This document shows positions 33,011-42,403 of a DNA stretch of 64,000 nt, one piece after another (position 1 is the first letter of the stretch; the number at the start of each line of letters is the position of its first letter). The position numbers and the translations under genes are program-made. The DNA is taken from NCBI GenBank assembly GCA_039619475.1, contig CM077115.1:489449352-489513351 (forward strand), in the 5' to 3' direction. The notes under the pieces are model-generated. The model did not search any database. It was not told where the DNA came from and saw nothing but the letters and a program-made list of their open reading frames with translations. The DNA is from Icerya purchasi (lineage: Eukaryota > Arthropoda > Insecta > Hemiptera > Monophlebidae).

Positions 33011-34565
33011 GAATGCTCATTAACAATAACTAAAAATAATCTTCAGTGTAACTTTTATTTGAAAATAGAAATAATCGGCTTATGATGACTATAATAACCT
33101 ACAAACACTTCAGATATTAATGAATTTAAGTATTTAACAGCATCCGAGCAAGTTCCATACCGCGTTGTTTTTATCTAGAATTTATTTTTACTCTTTATTT
33201 ATTATTCAAATTTTCTTATCTATTATAGAACTAATACTTTTTTTTTTTTACCTATGCCAGTAAATATATTATTTAATTTTTTTGTATCTTTTTTTCTGTC
33301 TTTCTCGCTCTACGTTCCGGTGAACGGGCATCGGAAAAGGACAAGTAGTTTTACAAGTATTTTTACAAGTAGTTTAATGGAATTTGTTAGCTCGAGACTA
33401 GTTTACTCTCCGTCTCACAACTCGCAGTGTTCCATAAAAAGTTTCACTTCAGAAATTAGTTAAATGATCGGAATAAAATATTTTCCCCTTTAAACTGCAT
33501 AAAATTCTGTAACCGATTAACAATCAAAAAGAAATTAAATTCGAAACAGGCCGCCCGATCAGACGTACCTTTTAATTGGGGAGAACGAAAAATTGTTCAA
33601 TAGGACTAAAACTGATCTAAAATCGTTCCTCTATTGAAATCAAGCTAAATTTTTTTTCATAAAATTTATAACTTCCGCAGTTACCTACGTCAGCGGTTCA
33701 TTAGAAGTTAAACGTACATTTTACTCGACGAAGGTGGATTATCAACTGTTGTAATTCCGAGGAATTTTGAATAAAATTTGAAAATACGCAGGGTAAAAGA
33801 TGAAATTTCAGATGGTTTGTAAAATTTTAAAATTCTTTTTTTAAATCCGTGATGCTTCATTAGCATGGTATTATTAATCTGTAGGATCTTCAAAATAGAT
33901 TTAATGCTCATTTGCAATGAATCGTACATTTGAATTTTATATTACGGAATAAATTATAGATTTCCTTAGAGGTGAAAGATATTCTAGCTACCAGATTTGT
34001 GCAGTGACTGCATCGTCTGCGCATCCATATATATAAATATTTATACAGTTTTCAGGATTTCCGTGTGAAGAGATCATTACGGTCCGTGATATAAAAATGT
34101 TGTTATTTTCATCTTACAGGATCCTCACAATAACCGACAAATAATAAAAGAAGAGGTTTAATTTTATCATTTCTATAACGGTCCGCTATGTCTGGAACAA
34201 TTCGAGGTGAGCAAGTTGAAGAGACTTACCGCATTATTCGTAACTGATTCGGATTTGTTGACTGGAAAGAATTATCTAACGTTTCCAGACATCGATTATT
34301 TTTGTCGTACAATGAAGAAAATCAAAGAAAACCTTTTCACGAATAAAAGCAGTGTAAATTCAACGGTGTTTATCTTTCTTTGTGAATCTTTTAACATGCT
34401 AAAACTGCTGTCTTGTTTTGTAGCAACCGGTCCGTTATTTATATTTACACTCATCTTTAGTAGAGAAAAAATTTAGATCACAGTGAGAAAATGGAATTTT
34501 TTACCTCCATTTTAACGTATTACGTTGAAATTTTATTACCCGATGATCGTCTTCTATAAACAATA
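33011..34565. other. No recognised gene
   Basis: AT-rich. The word ATAAAAAGTTTCACTTC at 33434-33450 recurs in the right arm of the 32.2-kb inverted-repeat element, so a fragment of that family may lie here. Nothing else noted. Confidence 0.4.
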
Positions 34566-34567
34566 TA

Positions 34568-34660
34568 ATAATAATAATCAAATCAAATTAAATAAACGTT
34601 TATTATTATTATTATTACAAACATAATCCATCTATGCGCATATTTGCGCGAACGATGGGT
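34568..34660 (-). mobile_element. LINE 3' tail, (TAA)n type
   Basis: AATCAAATCAAATT, AAATAAACG then (TTA)n and CAAACATAATCCATCTATG is the reverse complement of the tail at 27340-27405. The minus-strand 3' UTR may extend to about 34770. Confidence 0.6.
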
Positions 34661-34769
34661 ATTAAAAACAATAAAAATTTCATCAAAAATACAAAAACCC
34701 TTACAATTAAAAATAAAACATGGAAATATACTCGTAACAATAAAAGTAAACCGTACAGAGTTTATACAT

Positions 34770-36012
34770 AGATATATTTAATACCTAAACTTAAGCCAGC
34801 TATACAAAGGCTTCATTAGATCGAAATTGGATTATGGAGCGATTTTTTATGGAGCAGCCTCGAAGTCCTAGCTCAAGAAGTTAGATTCATTACAAAATCT
34901 TAGCTTAAGATTAATCACGGGAAACGTCAGGTCATCCCCTACCATCGGTCCCCAAATGGAGACCAAAATTACTCCTCTACACATTAGAATAAATTATTTA
35001 ACCAATAAATTTGTACTTAAGTATTGTAATTATAAATAACCGCAGTTCATAAGCAAGATAATGCAGTTAAGTAGTGATTGGAGATTTATTCATCATAGAG
35101 TGCCGCTCTTGGTCAAAAGAACTAGAATGTATCATAGTTACAGTCCAGCTCTTCTGCCATCTTCTCCCTCCAACTATTTTAATTTAAGATATGACTTTGA
35201 TCTTATCAAATTAGACATTAATCTTTAAAAGCCACAGTTTGCATCTACTGCCTGGTAGCATTGCGAACTCCGTTTTTCTGGGTATCGTGAAAGAATTATA
35301 CCCCGGTTATCGGTTGATCTTTACCAATGGTGCCAAATTCCGTGGATTGAATGAAGGCGTTGGGGGCAGGGTTTATTATAGAAGATATCACTGAGCAGAA
35401 GTTTAAATTACCTCCAGAGGTTTCAATTTTTACGGCCGAGCTTCTTGCAATTGAAAAAGCATTAGAGTATGTGAAAAATGTGTTGCAGTCCAAGGGTGAG
35501 TTTGTGGTATTTTCGGGTAGCTTTAGTTCCCTCTCGTCGTTTCAGAGCAGTAACTTTGAATATAATTGCCATCCACTTATTTATGGAATTAAGGAAAAGT
35601 GTATTTTAATATTTCAGAATTGGGAGGAGTCATTCAATATTGCTGGATTCCAGGTCACTGTGGTGTATTACTTACTGACCGAGTTGATTCAATTGCTAAA
35701 GATGGTGTTAGATAAGGTATTAAGTTTCCATTCATCCCATCCTTCGATCTTCTAGGAAAAAGCCAAAAGAGATAATCATGCAGATTGGGTGAGTCTTACT
35801 TGCAGTGAACAAGGGCCTGGTAAATATTTTCATATGGTCCAGCCATCTCCGTTATCCACACCTTGGTTTTATCGTATTCGTGTTCTAGTTAGTTTGACCC
35901 GTAGGTTTGTGACCGTTGTGTGTAGGCTCCGCTCCGGCCACTGCCGATTGGGTTTAAACTTTTCAAACACAGGGCACTGCACGGGTTATAATATCTATTG
36001 TTGACAACATTT
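34770..36012 (+). pseudogene. I-like LINE ORF2: thumb, RNase H and zinc-finger end
   Basis: Plus-strand pieces run in LINE order. First the RT thumb and linker, FIRSKLDYGAIFYGAAS and SLRLITGNVRSSPT (34810-34940). Then RNase H: GAGFIIEDITEQKFKLPPEV, EVSIFTAELLAIEKALEYV and VVFSGSFSSL (35360-35540), followed after a frameshift by YCWIPGHCGV (35638-35667). Last, a degenerate RLRSGHCRLG zinc-finger region near 35925. The catalytic aspartate expected in FSDS is G here (FSGS). Many stops and shifts show age. RNase H is typical of the I, LOA and R1-related groups, not Jockey. Confidence 0.75.
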
Positions 36013-36945
36013 TAGAGGAGACATTAACCACCGGTTATTTAATTGCGTCCAGTTTGACAACAAGAGACTCGTGTTTTCTAAAGACCTCATGTCCTGCGGT
36101 ATTTATCCTCCATTGTGCATTTTTTACCTTTTTTGTTCTAGTGATAAGATTTTCTTTTTTCTTTTTTGGTTTATTGAAAGAAACAGGATTATTATTTAAT
36201 TTATGTGCTATTCGATTATTATTATTACTTTTTTTCTTCTTCTTTCCCTTATTCATTAGAGTTTATTTTGTTTATGTAAGGAGCAAGTTTTATTTTATTC
36301 TATTTTTTATTCATTTACTGGTTATTATAATTTTTTAAAGTTTTCACTTTATGTTATTGGGGTGTTGTTGATTGTGGGGAATTATTGGCCAGAAGGACGT
36401 TGTAATTTGGTCCGGCCGAGTTCCGCGACGACTGAGCCAGGCAAAGGTTTAAGGGTGAACGGAAATAACAAGAGACTAGAGATAAGAATTAAGGAGAGGA
36501 AGGACAATGAAGTGGTCACTATTTCGGGGTGACACCCTAGCCTTTGAGTAAAAACTCAAACTGCAAGGCAGCAGCCTGCTACTGAGAAGGTAGCAACGGA
36601 GACTTATACGGCGGCCTCCACGCGCCCGAGGATGAGTTGGTTAACAGACTTATGTAGAGTTTTATCAGGCAGCTTCTCAGATTGCCCCTCCACGCCCTCG
36701 TAACTCATTGTCCTGCCACTATTGGAATCGTCTACTTGAGACTTTCCACCAATAGCCGCTCATGGTCCGCGACTGCTTATTTGTTTCTTACGAAACTAAT
36801 TCGCAGCTAACCATCATATCTGATGGTCATTCTACTATCCGTCACCTGTGGACGCGTCCGTTCCCCTGAGCTCAGGGTCCCTGGTTGTACCAAAGTGCCC
36901 CCAGGGGGGATACTAATACTAATACTAATAATAATACATTTTTTC
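36013..36945. other. Probable LINE 3' UTR and a GC-richer block with (ATACTA)n end
   Basis: T-rich sequence to about 36350 suits a 3' UTR. From 36390 to 36915 the DNA is GC-richer and non-coding. It ends in GGTCCCTGG...CCCCCAGGGGG, which can form a hairpin, then (ATACTA)n/(ATA)n to 36943. This looks like the 3' end of a retroelement with a simple-repeat tail. Whether it belongs to the ORF above is uncertain. Confidence 0.4.
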
Positions 36946-37109
36946 TTTTAAATTTTTAAGACACTTTTTTTTTATATCATTTAGATTGAAACACTTTTTC
37001 ACACTGTTGTATATTTTTTTAAATATAAAAATTACGACTTTTTAAATTTACAGTAAAGAAAAAAAAATTATCTTCTTCGTGAACATTTCTTTTCTTTTTT
37101 TTCTTTTTT

Positions 37110-38250
37110 TGGGTTCGCTCTTGACTTTGACACAACCACTTGAATGTATTATGTTAGGAGTGAGGCGATAGAACATAGATAGAACAAAGGACCGAGGTAG
37201 GAATTATTAATGAAGATGGAAAGAAAAGGATAATGAAAGCACTCTGTAGGGAGCCGGAAGAAATAGAGCCAAGATTTTCGAATACAAAAGAGAAAGTTCA
37301 CTAAAACAAGAGTCGAGCATTTAAAGAAAACATGGTTTGCATTGTATTCAAAAGGAGAGCCAGGTTTGTGACAGTACAGAAAAGAGGACGGGGAAAAACG
37401 ACAACGAGAAGTCGGGAGAAGAGAATGATTAATTCTTAATCTGATTAAAGAGACAGTAGAAGAACAACGACTGAACGGAATGGAAAGAAACCAAGGCTAG
37501 GTACTACTGGCTGTATGAGAAGATAGTGCGAAGTGCGATTAGAGAATAAGGACGGGGATCTATATCCAACTAAAGTCTGCAATGATTGATTGAGGAAAGA
37601 AGGATTAAGTCGGAAGCTGGAAAATGGCTAGATAAAGAACCATTGAGGGCTGCCGAACAGCTAGAATATCATTGCCCTCAATGTCAAAGGAACTCATAAA
37701 AGATCTATAAGAATGGAATGCGATGATAGTAAGTTTGGAGATAAGGCATCAAATTAATGAAATAATACTGTTAGAGGAATGAGGTGGAGGGGAAGAAATT
37801 GCTTGAAGGACACTTTTCGAACTAGAAATAATGAGGAATTTGAAGATTCCGTTAGTTGTAGAAATGAAGGATATCGCACGTTAAACGGAGAATGACTTAG
37901 CTGCGAAGATAGAACAGAGAGAAGAGAGCCTGAAAAATTCTGAATGATGAAAAGAGGGCGAGACAAACGTGCCGCCTACATTCTCCTCGATTTTGGAACC
38001 ATTAGTAAAAAGTAATATACATGAGAAGGAATCTAGTATATGGGGAAATTAAAATTGAATTACCGCGCGAGAAGTGTTGTTAGCACGAAGCGGAGGAAGA
38101 GATAGAAATTTGTAGGCTGCTATATATTGATGAAATTGTGGGAGAAGTAGAGGAGTTGTTATAGAAAAAAACAAATGGACACTAATCAGTTAAATATTAT
38201 TAGCGGAATATGAGTAATTAACAAAAACAATAATTCAAATAATACTAACA
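37110..38250 (-). mobile_element. Strongly decayed I-like LINE with RNase H trace
   Basis: The minus strand ends at 37110-37120 with GAACCC followed by A-rich sequence. Further upstream it reads SSFDIEGNDILAV near 37665-37700, which resembles the WxPSHxxIEGNDxAD motif of LINE RNase H. The rest is pyrimidine-rich on this strand like other copies. Frames are broken throughout. Family assignment is tentative. Confidence 0.4.
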
Positions 38251-38253
38251 GTG

Positions 38254-38255
<2 letters not shown>

Positions 38256-38284
<29 letters not shown>
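38256..38284. repeat. 29-base A run
   Basis: A long uninterrupted poly(A) that may be the tail of a plus-strand insertion I cannot otherwise identify. Confidence 0.8.
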
Positions 38285-38286
<2 letters not shown>

Positions 38287-38636
38287 ATAAAAAGAATGGG
38301 AAAAAATAGTTATAAACAAAATGTCGCGCTAAAACAGAGACAAAAAAGAGATAAAATGAAATTAGACAAAAACCTTTTTTAAACTGAGCTTTTATTTAAC
38401 CGAATCAAAAAGGATGAGTCGGTAGGGAGGTGAAAAATAATTTTTATAAAGACCGCGAAAATTTTACAAGGTGTTATAATATTGAAAAACAACGTAATAA
38501 TTGAGCAACTTGCGATCTTTTTATTGCGTATTTAATTACATTGAATATTGAATATTAAACGTACACTTATCAGCTTGCATCAGCTTGCATAATTTTCATA
38601 GTACTTATTAAACATTTCTTTAAACCCTTTTTTAGT

Positions 38637-38646
38637 GCAACTGAAT
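38637..38646. repeat. TSD, left copy (GCAACTGAAT)
   Basis: Ten bases exactly repeated at 39051-39060, on the other side of a minus-strand LINE fragment. Confidence 0.8.
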
Positions 38647-39050
38647 TCTTCTTCTTCACGCGCCATCTCCGCCTCGGAGGTGTTGCCAGCACGACCTTTG
38701 AATCAACGGAGCGGAACAACTCAATTGATGTGCAACCAAGCCATCGGCGAAAATCTTGCACCCAGGAGTAGTTTTGCCGCCGTCCAATAAATCTTTTGCC
38801 GGCTATTTTTCCTTTTAGGATGACTCTCGTACTTAGGGCCTCTCATTACGTGATCCAGACACCGTAGATTACGTTCTTTGACCGAGCTTAACAGCATGGG
38901 TTGTCGTCCAATTCGATCTAGCATTTCCCTGTTCGTGATTCTTTGAATCCATGATATCTGTAGCATACGACGATAAGTGTACATTTCGAAAGCCTGTATG
39001 CGTTTTTCCAGTGTGGAATCCAACGTCCAGCTTTCGCAAACGTACTGCTG
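38647..39050 (-). mobile_element. 5'-truncated RTE-like LINE fragment with 10-bp TSD
   Basis: The fragment ends (minus strand) in AGATGGCGCGTGAAGAAGAA. Its 3' end closely matches that of the larger copy at 42378-44660. The minus-strand coding remnant reads ESWTLDSTLEKRIQAFEMYT, YRRMLQISW and a C-terminal DFRRWLGC, aligning with the end of the 42-kb ORF2. One frameshift near 38790 breaks it. It spans only about 400 bp of a family several kilobases long. Confidence 0.88.
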
Positions 39051-39060
39051 GCAACTGAAT
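39051..39060. repeat. TSD, right copy (GCAACTGAAT)
   Basis: Exact match to 38637-38646; it marks the truncated 5' end of the fragment. Confidence 0.8.
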
Positions 39061-39153
39061 AAAAGATTAAAATTTTTCTTATTTTATTGTCATTAGATTT
39101 GATATCTATCTTTTTTCTGCTTTTTCTTCTTTTTCCGAAAATTCAATATTAAA

Positions 39154-39288
39154 GTACACAGAGCGAATAAATTTTATTCGGACATTATATAAATTTAAAA
39201 ATTTAAACAATAAAACATCGACATGTTTCGGTTTTTAAATTTTTAAATTTATATAATTTCCGAATAAAAGTTATTTCCTTCTATGTAC
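39154..39288. repeat. 135-bp palindromic foldback element
   Basis: Starts GTACACAGAG and ends in the inverse TTCTATGTAC. The arms share TTTTATTCGG and TTATATAAATTTAAAAATTT in inverted orientation around a loop of roughly 25 bases near 39207-39232. No coding capacity. MITE or foldback-like; no clear TSD beyond AT-rich flanks. Confidence 0.75.
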
Positions 39289-39299
39289 ATTAATATTTT

Positions 39300-40256
39300 C
39301 TTATTTTATTTTATATTTCTTTCGCGATGAATGTGTTGTGTTACCTGTCCGTGATAATATCTGGAATATTAAATTAAAACGATGCCTTGCATTTTAATAA
39401 AAGCTTTAGTCATACGTGTATGGGGATCCATCTCTTAAAGGTCAGCTGTTGCGGGACATTATTTTTCGCAGCGTTGCCTGTTCAATATCGAACGGAACTA
39501 ATCTTGTTTTTCCGAACGTGTGCCGTCTAATAATCAACTGTCAATCCTAAGCCAAAAAGTTAATAGAAAAATTCCGGACTTTAATTGAAGCTGAATTACG
39601 CACTTTTCTCGATGTTATCGTTAACCGAATATTTCAAATTGTTTTATGTAAATTTTAGGGCAGGCTTTTATGCATCGTTTTGCAATATGTATAAAAAATA
39701 AAATCTCCCGGGACTTCAAACGGAAAAATAGTATGGAATACACTATAGCGGGAAAGAGGAACCGATGACCGCGCGTGTTTTTCTCTAAAAGGAAAATCTT
39801 ACACCGCTCTTCTTTGTGCGATCGTATTTATTCGGCAATAAGTAGAGACAGATATATCTTATACAAATATGTATATATATATATATATATATATGTATAG
39901 ACTCGGTCATTTTGGCCTCGCAAGGGGCTGTGCCCCTTGACCTTTCTTGCTTTCATTTCTGTCTCTTTCTCTTCTATACTTTGTATAAAATGATCAAAAT
40001 TTACATCGTAATTCTTACTGGCATCAACACAAAAAGAAAAATAACATAACCACAAAAATCCTATCCTAACATTTAACTTTCATTATGTAAAATTAAGACA
40101 TTTTTTCGTTACATTTTTGGTTACATATTTCATTAGATAAAATTGTGACATTTTCTTAATGACAATAACACAAATCCTATAAAATATAACAAACGTTACA
40201 TAAAATTGGGACATTTTGCGTCACATGAAATTGGTACATTTTTTCTAATGGGAGAT
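39300..40256. other. No recognised gene
   Basis: AT-rich; includes a short (TA)n tract near 39870-39893. Nothing else noted. Confidence 0.45.
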
Positions 40257-40268
40257 AGCCTAAGAATT
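40257..40268. repeat. TSD, left copy (AGCCTAAGAATT)
   Basis: Twelve bases matching 40834-40845. The last two T bases may belong to the poly(T), so at least ten are informative. Confidence 0.85.
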
Positions 40269-40833
40269 TTTTTTTTTTTTTTTTTTTTCATTTCGTTATC
40301 CGAGTCGGATGTCGTGACCTTATTTGACGCAAGATACAACACGTCGCCATTTATACCGATCGTGTGCTAAGTCTGTGGTATGTTGTAGATTTAATCTGCA
40401 TATTTTATTGATCTGGTCGATGTAGCGGTTCTTTGGTCTGCCTTTCTTCCTTTTCCCCTCGACCTTTCCCATCAAAATCGTTTTCTCTAGCCCATTCGCT
40501 CTTACTATATGACCGAAAAAGACTAGCATACGTTTCCTGATGGATGTTAATAGCCGTCGGTTGGTTTCGAGCTTGAGCTCTTTTAACACGTACTCGTTTG
40601 TCCTAAGGCCGTCCATGGGATTCTTAAGATTTTTCGATATCCTTTCATTCCGAAAGCTGCGATCTTCCTTCCCATGGTTTCATTGATCGTCCATGTTTCT
40701 GATCCGTAAGTCGCTATAGAGAACACCAAATGTTGTAGGAGTCGTAATTTTGTTAGTTTAGAGATCTTATGATCTTTCCATATACGGTTAAGCTTTCCCA
40801 TCGCGGTGCTCGCCAGTGCTATCCGTCTCTTTA
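40267..40833 (-). mobile_element. 5'-truncated RTE (BovB-like) LINE with TSD
   Basis: A T run at 40267-40288 is the minus-strand poly(A), preceded by GACTCGGATAACGAAATG, a typical RTE 3' end. The fragment carries the last third of an RTE ORF2 and is bounded by a 10-12-bp TSD. Its length of about 570 bp shows strong 5' truncation. Confidence 0.92.
40320..40801 (-). pseudogene. RTE ORF2 C-terminus, one frameshift
   Basis: The upstream frame (40583-40801) reads MGKLNRIWKDHKISKLTKLR, FSIATYGSETWTI and YRKILRIPWT. A frameshift near 40610 leads to the second frame (40320-40616): NEYVLKELKLE, RKRMLVFFGHIVR, LEKTILMGKVEGKRKKGRP and HDRYKWRRVV, ending at a stop. This order is characteristic of RTE-clade LINEs, including BovB. 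The first ATG is not a true start. Confidence 0.88.
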
Positions 40834-40845
40834 AGCCTAAGAATT
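40834..40845. repeat. TSD, right copy (AGCCTAAGAATT)
   Basis: Matches 40257-40268; marks the truncated 5' end. Confidence 0.85.
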
Positions 40846-41304
40846 ACGTTGTAATTAATATATATATATATACTTAATGTAAAAGTGAGAAATATTAAAT
40901 TCATTAGTCCTACCGGGTGCATTATTGAGGTCTACGGAAATAACATGTTGAAAGGGAGGAGAGGTTATAAACGTATAGAGTTTTAAAATGGTTAAAAAAA
41001 GGTTAATTGAATATGAAAATTTCGATTTTATAATGAAGTAAATATGTACATCAGTAAGGAGGTAGTTTGTGTTGTGTCGATGTGTGATGATGAACGAACT
41101 AAATTTGTGGCTGATGATAGGTCAAGATGAGTGTTATTTCGTGATACTTGAGGAAAGCGATTTTATTTCGTTCGTTTAAAAATTAAAGAATAATCGTAAA
41201 ATTTACTTGTGTCGATTACAATTAATGTGTAATAACGTGACGGAGAGGGGGGGGGGGCAGGAGAGCTATGCCGAATAATTACCGTGATTAATTTGGTATT
41301 ATTT

Positions 41305-41480
41305 CACGTAATTGTAAAAGGTCGGCATTGAAGGAAGACGGCTGTCAATATTTTTTGGAATAATGTCACACAAAATAGTAATGCTAAATTAAGTATTAGT
41401 ATTTTGTATAATTTTTTAAAAGGCCGGTATTTAATAATGACGGCTGTCAATATTTCCGAATAATGTTACACAAAATAAAC
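41305..41480. repeat. Imperfect tandem repeat, about 100-bp period, two copies
   Basis: AATAATGTCACACAAAATA (41359-41377) recurs at 41459-41477 with one change. ACGGCTGTCAATATT recurs at the same offset, preceded by AAAGGTCGG/AAAGGCCGG. Confidence 0.75.
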
Positions 41481-41605
41481 CAAATTAATCATGATAATTT
41501 GACGTCTGCTCAATTCATTTTACAATTATTCTTTTATTTTTAAACAAAATTGTTTACGCCTTAAATAGAACAAAACATAACTCGTCTTGCGTATTTGAAT
41601 CTTCT

Positions 41606-41684
41606 CGTTCGGTCGGTTTCGTCGATTGTTTGACACATTCATGGACTCTGAATATGTCAAACAATTGTCGAAACCGGTCAGACG
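41606..41684. repeat. 79-bp hairpin, 36-base arms
   Basis: Left arm 41606-41641 and right arm 41649-41684 are inverted copies (29 of 36 positions match) around a 7-base loop TGGACTC. The longest perfect part is ATTGTTTGACA paired with TGTCAAACAAT (10-11 bp), followed by GGTTTCG/CGAAACC. Could be a MITE relic or a precursor-like hairpin; no expression evidence. Confidence 0.7.
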
Positions 41685-41799
41685 ATATAAATGCGTTTTA
41701 TGTAATTTTTAAATGTTCATAAAGTTTTTTAGATGTTGTTAGTGAAATTAATTTATGTTTATTTATAATTAATGTTATACTTATAGTGAATAAAATTCG

Positions 41800-41988
41800 G
41801 TTTAAACATAAGGTGCGGCTATTTTGTGCTCGTTATATCCTGTCTTTTCCTTCTACACTTATTATCCCCTCCATTGTTTCCTTCTTATTAGCGATAGCTG
41901 ATCGCCTCACTGTATAACTTTCGTTTTCCCTTAATTGTTTCTGGGTGAAGGTCCTCGGTTGACGAGCCCAATATAAAAAAAAAAAAAA
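41800..41988 (+). mobile_element. LINE 3' end, TGGG/CCCA hairpin type
   Basis: The end reads TTTCTGGGTGAAGGTCC, then TCGGTTGACGAGCCCAATAT and poly(A) (41975-41988). TGGGT can pair with GCCCA. The same arrangement ends the copies at 53874 and 61440. The mariner element begins directly after the poly(A). Upstream extent is unknown. Confidence 0.65.
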
Positions 41989-42164
41989 TTAAATAAGGAG
42001 ACTGCGCGCGCTACGAGTACCCTAGATGGAGTAAGGAGAAAAAAAAGTACAGCAGAAGAAATCTCGAAGTGCCTAATAACACAGTTTCAAACTACGTTTT
42101 TGTAGCTATGGTAGTATTTTTTTTTATCAAGTGTTGAAAAGTACGTGATTTTTTAGGCCGCCAG

Positions 42165-42375
42165 ATACAATGCGTGACGAAAAACATGAACAGCGTATCA
42201 ATCTGAAATTTCTCCTGAAATCGAAGAAAACTCCAACCGAATTCTCTGTCACGTGTACGTGTTTTTTTTTCTTCGATTTTCTGAAGGTCGAGAGAGTGCT
42301 GAAGATGATCAACGTCCAGGTCGATCTGTCTCGATTTCAACTCTTGCAACCGTTGCCAAAATCAATGGTACTGTG
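42165..42375 (+). pseudogene. Mariner transposase, N-terminal part
   Basis: Frame pieces read EQRINLKFLLKSKKTPTE, then a frameshift in a T run near 42265, then RFSEGRESAEDDQRPGRSVS and TVAKIN. These match the helix-turn-helix region and the linker GRP-box of mariner transposases. The sequence stops where the LINE tail begins. Confidence 0.85.
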
Positions 42376-42403
42376 CATTTTTCTTCTTCATACGCCGTCT
42401 CCG

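Larger units (their letters stand above)
40846..41800. other. No gene; local repeats
   Basis: Contains a short (TA)n at about 40859-40871, a G run at 41249-41258, an imperfect 100-bp direct repeat (41305-41480) and a hairpin (41606-41684), listed separately. No coding signal. Confidence 0.5.

Noticed and set aside
36054..36338. 94-codon hydrophobic plus frame after the RNase H LINE
   Set aside because: T-rich 3' UTR-like sequence; no start context and no conserved feature.
42092..42349. Minus-strand frames near the mariner N-terminus as part of the LINE ORF
   Set aside because: The LINE 3' tail is at about 42380; below it the plus strand reads as mariner transposase, so these are shadows.
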